The notes: generated from the letters alone by a model not told the origin. Positions 1 to 11,215 are shown, counted from the first letter of the stretch. The stretch is 64,000 nucleotides of DNA from Basidiobolus meristosporus CBS 931.73 (GCA_002104905.1 MCFE01000395.1:1-64000), one strand, 5' to 3'. Numbers and translations are program-made.

Positions 1-80
1 ATGCTCCACCTGCAAAAGATTTAACCGGAGTCAGAAGATAGGGACAACCGCACCAATACTGCTTGACCTACCCTTCCACC
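1..80 (+). pseudogene. Gypsy X integrase, zinc-finger end (5' piece)
   Basis: The 80 bases read in one frame as the second half of a retroviral-type HHCC integrase zinc finger: CSTCK at the start, then a linker ending LLDLPFH. The frame continues exactly into the integrase core at 4768 once the copia insertion (81-4762) and one copy of its 5-bp duplication are ignored. The gene starts before the window. It is a different gypsy family (X) from the G elements elsewhere in the window: the linker and core residues do not match theirs. Confidence 0.7.
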
Positions 81-429
81 TGTTGTAAAAGTTTGTATTT
101 CCATCTAAATATTCACCTAACTTAGTCACTTAGATCATTACCTTCAAATCCTAGAAAATACTGACCAAATTCCTTGTTGGGATTTACTTAGAGTATTTTC
201 ACCAAAATACCAGGTACCCAGAATATGAAAATTCTCAAAGTTGTCCAAACAGCCCCAAACTTTGCACACATGTTCTTGGGACCTTCCTTAACCTATTCTA
301 CGTGTTTGCAATGCCAAGACCAGGTAAAAGTATAAATACTACTTTTACATTCAGTAAATCATTAAGTGAAAACCACATAATCTACTTGTTGTCCCAATCA
401 CTTCCAATATCTCCAAGACTCTTACAACA
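81..429 (+). repeat. 5' LTR of copia A1
   Basis: This 349-bp LTR starts TGTTGTAAAA and ends CTTACAACA. It carries the transcription start region (TATAAATA at 331-338) and a conserved short frame that reads in phase towards gag but begins upstream of the TATA box. Confidence 0.95.
331..338 (+). promoter_or_regulatory. TATA box of the family A LTR
   Basis: TATAAATA lies about 90 bp before the LTR end. The same box is at the same place in the other A LTRs (4664-4671 and 51462-51469). It marks the likely U3/R boundary region, so transcripts should start shortly downstream. Confidence 0.6.
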
Positions 430-443
430 GGTTATGAGCCCCA
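430..443 (+). other. Primer-binding site, anticodon arm of initiator Met-tRNA
   Basis: GGTTATGAGCCCC follows the LTR directly. It is complementary to the anticodon arm of eukaryotic initiator Met-tRNA (GGGCTCATAACC), not to a tRNA 3' end. Drosophila copia and yeast Ty5 use this half-tRNA priming. The ATG at 434-436 inside the site is in frame with gag. Confidence 0.75.
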
Positions 444-2513
444 AGCTGTCACTCTCTGCAATGTCTACTACTGCTATTACTGGAATTTTTCCCTCTGCTG
501 AAAAGTTGGATGGATCTAACTACCAAGTGTGGAAGGTGAAGATGAAGATGCTGCTACAAGAAAGAGGCCTTTGGATATTGTCATGGGAGAAGAATGCCCT
601 CCTAAAAACGTGGGAGAGGAAGCCTTGAAGTACCAGAAGAAAGAACAAAGTGCCTTTAACTGCATTGCCTTAATGTCAAGGACAAATTGCTAATTCAATG
701 CTCAAGAGCAAAAACAGCAAAGAATGCCTGGAAGGCATTAGAAGACACCTACCAGTCATGTTCAGCTGCCAAGAAAATGTATCTGAGAAGAAAATTCTTT
801 ACTACAAAGATGCTGCCAGGAGGAGAAATGAAAAATCTAATTAACAGAATTACCCTGCTGGTAGATGAGATGGAATCTGTGGGTGTACCAACTACTGATG
901 AGGATGTGATAGTTACCATCCTGAATAGCCTGACAGATGAGTTTCAGGGCCTTGTATCAGCCCTAGAGTCCAGAACTGGAGATTTGACCTTAAATTACGT
1001 ATATGGAAGGCTCCTGGATGAAGAATTAAGAAAATCAAGCGCCAATAAGAAGGAAGAAGAAAATGCTTTAATAAGCAATGATAACCAACAAAGGAGGTAC
1101 CCAAGACCCTACAAAGGCAATAGCAACCTATTTTGCAACTACTGCAAAAGGAAAGGACACACATCAGACCGGTGTTTCAAAAAGAGAGATTATCAGCAAA
1201 AGAAGCCTGAATATGGAAATGCTGCAACAACTGAAGATAGACTATTCATATCTGCACTAAATATGACCACAAACAAGGATTCTCAGACGTGGTATATTGA
1301 CTCTGGAGCTTCTCAACACTTTACACACCAAAAAGAACTTTTTACCCAATATCAAGAAATTACAATTAAGAAGGTTTTCATGGGTGACAATAGAACACTT
1401 GATGCAGTGGGAGAAGGAACTATTCAAGTAAACCTTAGAAGCAGTGAAGGAAGCCATACATGGACCTTTAAAGAAGTACTCTATGTACCAGAAATAGCCA
1501 AGAACCTACTCTCTGTAAGCAAGGCCACAGCAGAAGGACTCAGTTTCAGTTTTGACAATTCTGGATGCAGGATCACTGATCAAAAGGGTGCCCATATTGC
1601 TTTGGGCATCAGAGATCAGAATCTATACAGGTTGACTTATATTCCATCATATTTGGAAGCCAATATAAGTAACTTAAATGAAGAAACACCAATGCTTTGG
1701 CACAGGAGATTTGGACACATCAATTTTGATTATTTGCGTAAAATGATCAAAGATCAGCTAATTTCTGGAGTGAAAATTGATCCCCCAGCTAATTTGGAGC
1801 ACTGTGAAGCTTGCATATATGGGAAACAAGCCAGACAACCGTTCAAGAGCTCTGGGCTAATCAAAACTAAGAAAAAATTTGATCTAATTCACTCAGATCT
1901 GTGTGGACCTATGCAAAATTTATCCTTAGGCGGGATGAAGTATTTAATCGCTTTTATTGATGATTATACAAGATACACATGGGTCTACTTCATGCAGAGA
2001 AAGGAAGAAGCTCTGTCTAAGTTCAGGGAGTTTAAAGCCATGGTGGAGAGAGAAACTGGTGAAAAAATCAAGAAAATACGCTCTGACAATGGTGGAGAAT
2101 ATACCTCAAAACTCTTCATCCACTTCTGCAAAATTCATGGGATAAAGCAAGAGACTACTGTACCATACTCCCCACAGCAAAATGGAGTAGCAGAACAAGC
2201 TAACAGATCAATAATTGATATGGCAAGATCTATGATCCATGATCAAAAACTATCCTATGATTTTTGGGTGGAATCAGTTGCCACTGCTGTATATCTTAAA
2301 AATAGGAGTTATAACAGAATACTTTGTGATTCTACTCCATTTGAAGCACGGTATGGATACAGACCAAGTGCAGAACATCTAAGAATATTTGGGTGTACAG
2401 CATATGCCAAAAAACTGGCCGGAAATCAGTCAAAATTTGAGCCAAAAAGTGTAAAATGCATATTTTTGGGCTACTGCAATGAGAGTAAGGCATACAGACT
2501 CTACAATACCTAA
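434..2513 (+). pseudogene. Copia A1 gag, protease and integrase (broken)
   Basis: The polyprotein begins at the ATG inside the primer-binding site (434) or at the next ATG (461). It shows a copia-type gag (LDGSNYQVWKVKMK), a CX2CX4HX4C zinc knuckle (CNYCKRKGHTSDRC), a protease active site (WYIDSGAS, about 1292-1315), the pre-integrase finger (LWHRRFGH ... CEACIYGKQ) and an integrase core with HSDLCGP, RSDNGGEY and NGVAEQANRS. Compared with copia A2, two small indels between about 566 and 680 break gag. A TAA at 2511-2513 ends the open frame where A2 has AAA. These enzymes would process the particle proteins and insert the cDNA. Confidence 0.9.
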
Positions 2514-3581
2514 GCAAAGAAGCTGATCAAGTCCACGGATGTGTTGTTTGATGAAAATTCAAAATTTTCACAAAAAATGACATCAGATGATGACAAAAAT
2601 TTGATCTCAAGTCCACCAATTGTCAGGATTGAATAAGAGCAAAACATTGAAAATTTTTTCACTCCAGAGGACTCTACAACCATGGTTCAGCCAGAATCAG
2701 TGCCCAGGAATATCCCAGAAGTGATCATTCCAGTATCAAATGCCCGGAGATCCAATTGGACAAGAAATAGCCCAAATTACTGTATCAATGAGGGTACAAA
2801 CTTAGCCTATGCCTATTCAGTCCATATTGATGAACCCCAGACTGTAAAAGAGGCCCTAAATAGCCCTCAGACAAGGTTTTGGAGATCTGCAATGACTGAG
2901 GAATATCAGGCCCTGATGGTAAATCAAACTTGGGACTTAGTCAAATTACCAATCAACCAAAAATCAATTGGATGCAGATGGGTCTTCAAGACAAAATACA
3001 AGGCTGATGGTACAATTGAAAGATACAAAGCAAGACTTGTAGCCAAAGGATACTCTCAAACAAAAGGACATGACTATACTGAGACCTTTGCACCGGTAGC
3101 CAAGTTTAATTCCATCAGATTAATATTGGCTATTGCAGCCAAATATAAGTTTTTTATTCATCAAATGGATGTAAAAACTGCATTTTTGAATGGAGAACTT
3201 GATGAGGATGTGTATATGGACCAGCCTGATGGGTTTGTTGACCAAGATAACCCCCATTTGGTCTGCAAGCTTAAAAAGTCACTATATGGTCTCAAACAAT
3301 CACCAAGAGCCTGGAATTGCAAGATAGATTCTTATTTGGAATCTTTGAGCTTCAAAAGGAGTAATGCTGACTATGGTATATACTATAAGCCAGATAGAGC
3401 AAATCCAGTTCTATTAGCTCTATATGTGGATGATCTTATTATAGCCGCCAGTTACCTAGAAACATTGGAAGAGACTAAATCCAACCTAACTAAGGAGTTC
3501 AAGATGTGCGATCTAGGAGAACTCAGTTACTACTTAGGGATTAAGTTCTCCATAGACAGAAGTACCAGACTATCACCCTAA
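2514..3581 (+). pseudogene. Copia A1 reverse transcriptase (broken)
   Basis: The region continues the polyprotein after the stop at 2511. A second stop at about 2633 (TCA in A2, TAA here) lies in the linker. From about 2682 the frame is open and shows the copia reverse transcriptase domain: GCRWVFKTKY, RYKARLVAKGYSQ, the FIHQMDVKTAFLNG motif, SLYGLKQSPRAW and the catalytic YVDD at about 3423-3434. The frame ends at 3581 through a small deletion before the sequence corresponding to TLSQSKYIQ, which separates it from RNase H. Confidence 0.9.
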
Positions 3582-4402
3582 GCCAATCCAAGTATATTCA
3601 AGATATACTAAAGAAGTACAAAATGGAAGACTGTAAACCGGCAGCTACCCCAATGGAGACAAACCTTAACTTGGTCAAAACTCAACCAAATCAAGAGAGC
3701 TTGGTGCCATCTGAAAGCCCTGACTTTCCTTATCAATCTATGGTTGGCAGTTGGATGTATATCATGCTTGGAACACGTCCAGATATCTCATATTCAGTGG
3801 GAGTTGTCAGCCAACATAATCAGAACTATGGATCTGATCATATTGCAGCAGTTAAGCGGATTTTTAGATACCTAAAAGGAACTGCTGATATTTGCTTAAG
3901 ATACACTTATAAGGATTCAGAACAGGATCTTTTGGGATACTCTGATGCAGATTGGGGACAAAATTTGGAAGACAGAAGATCCACCTCAGGATACACCTTT
4001 CTTTACTGTAAAGGAGCAATTTCATGGAATTCAAGAAAGCAACCAACCGTAGCACTTTCTACTACAAAGGCAGAGTATATGGCAGCCTGTGAAGCTACAA
4101 AAGAAGCAATGTGGTTAAGAAAGCTCTTTACAGATTTAGGCCTATGTCAAAAAACGCCTATTACTTTATTTCAAGATAATCAAGGATGTATACAATTAGG
4201 TAGAAATCCAACTTTTGATGCTAGAACCAAGCACATAGATATTAGACATCACTTCATACGTGAAACTATAGATAATAACTTAGTTAGCTTAGTTTACAGT
4301 CCTACAGATGAAATGATTGCAGACATATTTACCAAACCATTAGCTAGCAACAAGTTTGAATATCTTAGGTCAAAATTAGGACTAGTCAGTGTGAACATTT
4401 AG
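3582..4402 (+). pseudogene. Copia A1 RNase H (frame broken at its start)
   Basis: The Ty1/copia RNase H is open from 3623 to the natural stop at 4402. Visible are the MVGSWMYIMLGTRPDIS entry, GYSDADWG with catalytic aspartates, STSGYTFLY, VALSTTKAEYMAACEA, FQDNQGCIQL and the C-terminal ARTKHIDIRHHF and DIFTKPLA motifs. It is one frame away from the reverse transcriptase because of the indel near 3575. The domain itself looks complete. Confidence 0.88.
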
Positions 4403-4413
4403 CTGAGTGGGAG
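4402..4413 (+). other. Polypurine tract of copia A1
   Basis: GCTGAGTGGGAG lies directly before the 3' LTR. It is the expected plus-strand DNA primer. The same tract precedes the 3' LTR of A2 (about 60797-60807). Confidence 0.6.
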
Positions 4414-4762
4414 TGTTGTAAAAATCTGTAGTTCCACCTAAATATTCACCTAACTTAGTCACTTAGATCATTACCTTCAAATCCTAGAAAATACTGACCA
4501 AATTCCTTGTCGGGATTTACTTAGAATATTTTCACCAAAATACCAGGTACCCAGAATATGAAAATTCTCAAAGTTGTCCAAACAGCCCCAAACTTTGCAC
4601 ACATGTTCTTGGGACCTTCCTTAACCTATTCTACGTGTTTGCAATGCCAAGACCAGGTAAAAGTATAAATACTACTTTTACATTCAGTAAATCATTAAGT
4701 GAAAACCACATAATCTACTTGTTCTCCCAATCACTTCCAATATCTCCAAGACTCTTACAACA
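4414..4762 (+). repeat. 3' LTR of copia A1
   Basis: This 349-bp LTR is nearly identical to 81-429. It is followed by the duplicated target CCACC (4763-4767). Its conserved short frame runs on into the gypsy X integrase (4635-4883), a chance fusion at the insertion point. Confidence 0.95.
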
Positions 4763-5590
4763 CCACCAGGTAGGGACTGACTTTGTTGGCCCCTTTATGA
4801 AAACAAAGAAAGGAGAACAATATATATTAATTGTTACCATATTATTTCTCAAAGTGGGTAGAAGCCCAAGCCATCCAAAATAAAGACCAGAAGACAACTG
4901 CCCAATTCATTCTAGAACACCTCATCTGCCAGCACAAATATCCTTAGATACTCCTGTCCAACAATGGTGGCTCCTTCCTGATCAACACCGTGGCCCATTT
5001 GTGCAAAATGATAGGCGTGAAACAGGTCTTCATGGCCACGTATCACCCCCAGACCAACAGATTAACCAAGATGATGAACCAGACATGCTAATGTATACTA
5101 GAGAAGCTCCACTGGGAACTTCCCCAATCATGGGCCAAGCTACTCCCACTGACACTCCTAGCAATGCGTACAATACCCAATGAAACAACCAGTATCTCCC
5201 CATACAAAGTTCTGTATGGACAAAGACCCAAGTGGCGTGAAGAGGCTGGATTGACAACGGAAGGTGTCCCCTTGACAACACATTACAACTATGTAGAAAG
5301 ATTGATACACCATATTGCCCACCTATACATAAAAGTATTTGAAAATGTTGACAAGCACCTTTCCCCTCCACCCGAAAGTAAGAAACTAACAGGACAAAAG
5401 TAGAAACCAGGCAATAAAGTGTGGTACAATCAAACCGTTGCAGGCCTCAAGTTTTGCCCACAATTTACACCCCAATGGATTGGCCCTTGCACCATTATTA
5501 GCTTGGACCATGGGCCAAAGTAGACCATCACCCTGAACAATAAGACAATCAGCAACATAGCACCAGCCCATCTGAAACCAAAGTGTGATT
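4763..5590 (+). pseudogene. Gypsy X integrase core and C-terminal domain (broken)
   Basis: This is the continuation of the integrase begun at 1-80. The core reads VGTDFVGPF (first catalytic Asp) and, after a frameshift near 4845, SKWVEAQAIQ. LLSNNGGSF lies where SDRGxxF is usual, so the second Asp is replaced by Asn. ATYHPQTNRLTKMMNQT lies where the catalytic Glu is expected, and there Glu is replaced by Lys. Stops lie near 4946 and 5089. Further on, ISPYKVLYGQRP and a GPY/F-like module (FTPQWIGPC, about 5461-5490) close the integrase. It is a dead Ty3/gypsy integrase that was interrupted by copia A1. Confidence 0.85.
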
Positions 5591-5599
5591 AAACAATTA

Positions 5600-6890
5600 T
5601 CAGGACAAGGATAGAGGCAGACATGGGATACATACAAAGTTTATTAGATGAGATTTTAGTTGATATAGGTTCAAATGATATGTGCAAGGAAGTTTGCCTG
5701 AAGGGGAGAACAAAAGAATGCATACGGAAAGCGCTGAAGGAAACAGTTTACCCAAAACTGGCAGTACCCCTCCCACCAGCAAGAACCAAGATGAAATCAA
5801 AAACAAGACCAACCTGCAAGTGTTGAGAGATATTGTACAAGCATTACATGCAACAAGAGCCACCTTTGAAGAGTTGTTTGCTGGAGCAGTCACATTGATA
5901 CAAGACATAATCAGAGAGGGACAAGACAAGTTACCCACACCAATACAAAGCATGGAGATACTACCTGAGACAACCATGTATCACCTAAGAGGAGGTTCCT
6001 TGATCATTAAGGAGAAGGATGCTGCACTGATTCCCGTATTCATACTGGACACAGTCAGACAGAAGACATAAGGAATCAACTGCTGCACCCTCACAAGACC
6101 TCAAGATCCCCCCTGTTTTGTTGCATACTTGCCATTAATAGGTACCATGGTTGTTGAGGTATACACAGACCTGGTACAAGCCACAAGAGCACCAGAACTA
6201 GAACTCCCAATTGAAGGACTCCACCAAGAAATTTGCAACCATCTTCAACTGCATTTCCAAGAAGGAACCATCTTATAGAAGATATGCAAACAAGTTAAAT
6301 ACACCAGCCAGTTAACCCATGCAATCCACCAAGTTGCTGTGTTACAACTATTACAGTGGTTTACCATATGACAACTCAGGAAGCAGTACAGAGTCCAGCT
6401 CCAAGAAGCTGAACAAACTGCTGCGGACTCTGTTGAAACCATGAGGCACCTACAAAAGCACCTCAATTGTGCCACAATTTCTACAGAAGAACTACAATAC
6501 ATCTTGGAAGAAGCAAAAACTTGTTATCAACAATGGGTCACTGCTGAGCAAGTGTATGCCCTGTTCAAAAGGTCCCCCACCATTATATTGAACACAAAAA
6601 GGACAAGCCCCAATAATGTTTGCAAGATAAAGAAGCAAGACTTTATTGTGCTATTGCACCTTTTTCATTCTCCAACCCTCCCAAGGTACTTACCCAGAAC
6701 CCTATGGTTTGCCAACCATTTGGCTATGTGGAAAACATCCCTCAAGCAATGCAAGCTGCACCCCACTCTGCTGCCAAATGGTATCAGGTATTTGCCCACA
6801 GGCCCCTTGCAAGTGACAACCAGCAATGGTACTATGGTGACTCCCCATGCTCTGTGAACAAAATTGACCCTGGAGAAGCAAGTTAGTCAG
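5600..6890 (+). pseudogene. Coding-like region after the gypsy X integrase, function unknown
   Basis: Open segments in changing frames follow the integrase: 5623-5826, 5682-6071, about 6080-6280, 6441-6600 and 6620-6886. Legible stretches include NLQVLRDIVQALHATRATFE, PIQSMEILPETTMYHL, a helical Glu/Gln-rich part (RVQLQEAEQTAADSVETM ... EELQYILEEAKTCYQQW) and FGYVENIPQAMQAAPHSAAK. The composition looks like real, decayed coding sequence with coiled-coil potential. It may be a third frame of gypsy X or another element fused to it. I recognise no family. Confidence 0.35.
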
Positions 6891-7144
6891 AGAACTTCAA
6901 GGACAAAGCTCCCTCTTAACCCCTGGGATATGTGAGTACTAAATGCAGTACCCACTCTTTGCCCAAGAGTTCTCCCGAGAGTCCTACCCAAAGTCCCCCA
7001 GTATCCTCCCTATAGTCCCCCAATGCGCCCTCTCTCCTATCCCTGCCCTTATCTAGTTAGAACACTTACCATAACAGGAAGGTGCTCACACTCCTATTTT
7101 ATAACATATTATCTATTATCTAAGCCCCCCAAGTGATATATATA
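6891..7144. other. Junction region without recognised gene
   Basis: This stretch has a C-rich part (6940-7060, runs of CCC) followed by an AT-rich part. It may be the tail or LTR of gypsy X, but I see no repeat partner in the window. CACTA K1 similarity begins at about 7145. Confidence 0.4.
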
Positions 7145-9482
7145 TCTACCACTAGTACCACACTGAGTATCAATCAAGTGCAAACATATCCAATATATTT
7201 GATGGCAAACATTATAAACAGCTAAGAAGCAAGGGCTACTCTGAAGGTATGTATGACCATTCCTTCGCCATAGCACTTGACAGATTCTCATTAAACAAGC
7301 TCTCTACCAGCAAATCCTGCTGGCCACTGATTCTCATCAGTCTGAGTCTGCTGCCCATCTTACGGTATCAGTGCAATGATCTGATGGTAGTCTCACTGGT
7401 ATCTGGGCCTAAATCACTGTCCAACCTGGATAGCTACCTGCATCCATTGCAGGATGAATTTTGTATGCTTTCCAGTGGGATAACAGCAAATGGCTGTCAT
7501 GTAAAAGCTTATATTATTATCTGCATTGGAGATACCCCAGCCATCAGCAAGATAGTAGGTTTTTCCAGGCACAATGGATGGTATTGCTGTTGAATGTGTG
7601 ATATCCAGGGGATTTACTCCATAACTAACACACATTATTATTACCCAAACACCAGCACTAAGAACATCATCTTTCTATGAAGAGAACATACAGAAGTAAG
7701 CATGCAATTGCAGCATAGTTGGCAAGCTACAGGCCATTGGCTGGAATATGTAATCAATAGGAAACCAGAGATACTTGAGATAGAGGGTATTTGTTGGAGC
7801 AAAAGATTTCCACTGAGAGCAATGCATTTGCTTTTTAACAATATCCCTATACTGATGACCAAGTTGTACATGAAGCATTTCAAGCTAAATGAGCCCTTCA
7901 AGATACCTGAGAAATTTGAAAGAATTGGTAAGATATTACAAAGTATCTGCTACCCTAAGTACTTCCCATGGGCTCCAATCAATATTCATATGCATATGCA
8001 ACAATACAAATGCACAGACTGGATGAGCTGCATATGTATTTATTCAAGTGGTGTTCTGAAGCCATTCCTACTAAGAGTACATTGCAAGCATTGGGAGTTA
8101 TATATGGACATTGTAAGAATATTTATCCATAAGTGGATTGCAACTTCCAACTTGACGCATCTACAGCTGTTGTGTCAGCAGTTTGTGATGGTATTTGAGC
8201 AGCTATACTACAAACATAATGCTGACATGTAAATCTCTGCCACTACTGTATCCATTCTCTACTCCAAATTGCACAGTGTGAGGAGAATATTGGGCCTTGC
8301 TTCACCTTTTGGGAGTTTCCTATGTAGCAGATGAGTGGGGAGATAGGAAGACAAGTCAAGTTGCAGGTACTACCATATCCCAGTCTCATCAAGAATATTA
8401 GCTTCAAGTCTGTCATGGATGTAATGAGTTGGCACATGGAGGACAGCCAGGAAGAGTTGGAAAATACTGAGGACAAATGTGCACATAGTGACACCTATGC
8501 CTATGGCATTAAGAAGCTAAGCAGCCCCTATACATGGGTAATAGGTTAAGTAATGCAAAGTTGGGTTGGGTGCAACAAGCAACTGATTTTTATCAGGAAA
8601 ACTCTACTAAGATATGCCTAATTTCTCATGGTCACAAGCCAACTTCTACACCATTCAATATGGAATTCACACAAACAAAAGCCAGAACATACCTATATGG
8701 GGGACTAGAATCCAGTTGGGAGAAGGAATATAGTGGCTAAATACAGAGAATTTCTTTGCAGATATTCAGGAGGCATTCATAACAGAAGTGGCAACAACCA
8801 AGCATATGTTTGCAAGATGTATATGTTACCAGCAGTACAAGGTATATAACAACTTTGCAAGTATCACACTAAAAGCCGTAAAGTTGAGGTGATAGAAGTA
8901 TGTCAATGGCGGCAGGTGTGCATGTTTGTAGAGGTTAGTAAGCAGGAGGCCATAGTTTTTTTTATTCAAACTATATGTGGAATACCCAAGGTAGTAGTGG
9001 GTAAGCAAATAAAGAGGGGTGATTCTACAGTAGAATATATGAATTGCACAAGGGGAGGTAGAAAAAGTAAACACCATTTGGTAAGTTGGTACAGTAGCAT
9101 TATACAGAACCAGTGGTGGCTATTATACTGCCAATATAATGCCATCAAAGTCTTGCTGTGAGGCTGTCAAAATACCGTCAAGTTTCTTGTCATATAAGGC
9201 AATTGTATGTCCTGGCCAACTGGATTGAGGTAAAATAGTAATAGAGTGCTGAAAGACCTCAACAATACTATGAAATATTATCACAGCACCAATAAGATAT
9301 TGTCAAGTTTTATTCCTTTATTTGGTTCTAAAACTAGTGAAACACCATTATGATCCCATCATAAGATTGTTAGGAGGGTGACTAATTATAAGCTGCTGTC
9401 ATTGTGATGATCTCTTCATGGGATCTTGATGGCTGATGTGGATTGGATCCCCCTGCAGGACCAAATTATTTTTCATTGTGAA
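7145..9482 (+). pseudogene. CACTA K1 Tnp2-type transposase (5'-truncated, decayed)
   Basis: This is a remnant of a CACTA/EnSpm transposase of the Tnp2 type (Transposase_21-like DDE enzyme), which cuts and pastes its element. Visible in order: FAIALDRFSLNK (first catalytic Asp, about 7273), WPLILISLSLLPILRYQ, a VSGPK block, SYLHPLQDEF, ICIGDTPAISK (second Asp, about 7530) and a CC.MC zinc motif. An open 176-codon segment at 7702-8232 includes FKLNEPFKIPEKFERIGK. It aligns with CACTA KC and KD but lacks their N-terminal part. Stops and indels break it. The tail from 9170 matches KD at 47736-48040. Confidence 0.8.
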
Positions 9483-9761
9483 TGCTGAGCGTGTAGTTCT
9501 TTGCTGCTACTGCATCCAGTTGCTACACCATCTTACTTGGTGTGTTGAGAATGTTGGACCTTGCTTCACCTTTTTGGAGTTTCTCATGGAGTGGATGTGT
9601 GGGGAGATAGGAAGACAAGTCAAGTTGCAAGTACTATCATATCCCAATCTCATCAAAAATATTATACTCAAGTCTGTCATGGATGTGATGAGTTGGCACT
9701 TGGAGGACAGCTAGTAAGATTTAGAAAATACTGAGGACAGACGTGCACATAGAGATACCAA
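9483..9761 (+). pseudogene. Second CACTA K transposase fragment
   Basis: This repeats the segment at 8225-8500 of K1, including EIGRQVKLQVLSYPNLIKNI and SVMDVMSWHLEDS, at about 80% identity by eye. It therefore comes from another K copy and not from the same gene. It is cut at 9761 by a copia B scrap. Confidence 0.7.
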
Positions 9762-9985
9762 AGCAGGCTGATTTTTCACCAATTGCCTCATATTCTGTTC
9801 TCCAATGTGTCTTAGCCTCCTATGTCATGTCTTTCTGCTTGATTCATGGACTTGAGTAGTGTGGAATTACTCAAGTACAATAATCTTGCATTGTAACTTG
9901 TGTACATTGTGATATCTAGTTCTAGGAGTTATTTTTTGTCCATTTTTGCTCAATATTGAACAGCTCAGCTTAGTAAACAAGCGTC
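9762..9985 (-). pseudogene. Copia B gag-pre-integrase fragment
   Basis: The fragment is closely similar to 24215-24430 of copia B2 (minus strand), the segment coding for the region before the integrase (LGHIGEQKMSQLVKNQL in B2). A gap covers part of it. No LTR or target duplication remains. Confidence 0.75.
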
Positions 9986-10079
9986 TGTCCTTGTCCAGAG
10001 TCCCTGTGTAATCCTCTGATGGTAACAATACCTCTTAGCTACAGAACTTTAACCTTGATGCAGTCTTTTGACTGGATGA

Positions 10080-11215
10080 TTACAGTTATTTAGCATAGGA
10101 AATACTCTCAATATAATCCAGGTAGAAATGTGTTTGGAAAGACACTTGAGTAACTTGAAATCTTGTGAAATACAGCCCTTGTTTTTGTAGTATTGTATAT
10201 CAGTATGAATATTGACTGGAGCCTGTGAGAAATACTTTGAGTAGTAGAAACTCTAAAGTATCTTAGGTCAGATGATAGTTTCCCCGCAGATTGCATTCAT
10301 AAATCATCCAGCAATTGATACAGTTTGCTTTACAGGTTGGACAGTGATCTAGGCCCAGTTACCAGTGTCACTGTCCTCAGATTTCTTTGTGATATTGAAG
10401 GATGGGTGGCTACTTGAGATTGATGCAAGTTAGTGGCTAGCAGGACTTACTGGCCAAGTACTTGATCATTGAGAATCTATCAAGTGCAATGGTAAAGGCA
10501 TTGTCATACATAATTTCAAAGAAGCCCTTACTTCTAAGTTGTTTTTAATGATTTTTATCAAATAAATTGGAAATGTTTTTACTTGATGTACACTATGTGT
10601 GGTACTTCATAGCATTATAATATTGTTTAGACTGCACAAGCTACTTTAAATGGGGTACTACTGGAAGATATCTGCAGTGTGAACATTCTTTTCCTCTCAG
10701 AGGGTGGACTCCTGCCTAGTTGGACACCTGGCAATAGCAGTTTTTCTGATATAAGTACAATACAACTGCTCACATACAATGGTATTAGGACAGTCTCTGG
10801 GTCATGCGTTGTAAGCCACACAACAGCTGTCTGTTTGAACTAGGTACAGGGTAGATTGCACCCCAGGAAGATTTTGGCAAAAAGAAGCAGTAAATCATCA
10901 AAGCCCCCATTTGTAATATAGGTGAGAGTATGCCACCGCTCTAGCCACAATACTGCATCATTCACTAGTAGATGAATTACTGGCCACATATGACTCAATA
11001 AAGTATCTGTGTCAATTTTTCCATTGGTAGTGTCCCATTGTATATTGAGGATTTGCCAGGCTCATGCTGGGGACTGTTGTGAGGTAAGATTGGCTCACAA
11101 TCCATCAGTGATCCTTCTTCAGCAGAGCTATCACTTTGCATGCCATATTTAGAAAACTGAGGTGAGCCTAAAGGTGTCACAAGCTCACCTGATACAGGTA
11201 GTGCAAGGTGACAGG
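10080..11215 (-). pseudogene. CACTA K2 transposase, inverted copy
   Basis: On the minus strand, 11180-10995 encodes the block starting MTPLGSPQFSKYGMQSDSS, which is homologous to the plus-strand blocks at 20990 and 35642. Further along come a block matching the CxxC region (VSSCIVLISEKLLL for NSCMAFKSKNATIA) and the DNA for the DRFS and WPLILI parts (about 10540-10430). After an internal deletion, the region of the SxxYPKYF motif follows (10290-10100). K2 is in the opposite orientation to K1, KC and KD. The insertion of gypsy G1 interrupts it near its N-terminus; it resumes at 15998. Confidence 0.75.

Larger units (their letters stand above)
81..4762 (+). mobile_element. Copia A1, full-length Ty1/copia retrotransposon
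   Basis: This complete 4.68-kb element is flanked by a perfect 5-bp duplication, CCACC (76-80 and 4763-4767). It has two 349-bp LTRs (TG...CA), a primer-binding site, gag, protease, integrase, reverse transcriptase and RNase H in Ty1/copia order, and a polypurine tract. It sits inside the integrase of gypsy X. The two LTRs differ at about seven sites by eye (near 2%), so the insertion is not recent. The coding region has frameshifts and stops, so it is dead as it stands. Confidence 0.97.

Noticed and set aside
430-450. A tRNA gene or fragment at the copia primer sites
   Set aside because: Only the 12-14 bases complementary to the anticodon arm are present, always next to an LTR. No cloverleaf can be formed.
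302-628. Open frame from the A1 LTR into gag as a leader peptide or longer gag
   Set aside because: The ATG at 302 lies upstream of the LTR TATA box (331-338), so it should not be in the genomic RNA. The frame occurs in every A LTR simply because the LTR is conserved.
5001-5637. Separate small genes between 5001 and 5637 on either strand
   Set aside because: They are overlapping frames across the decayed gypsy X integrase.
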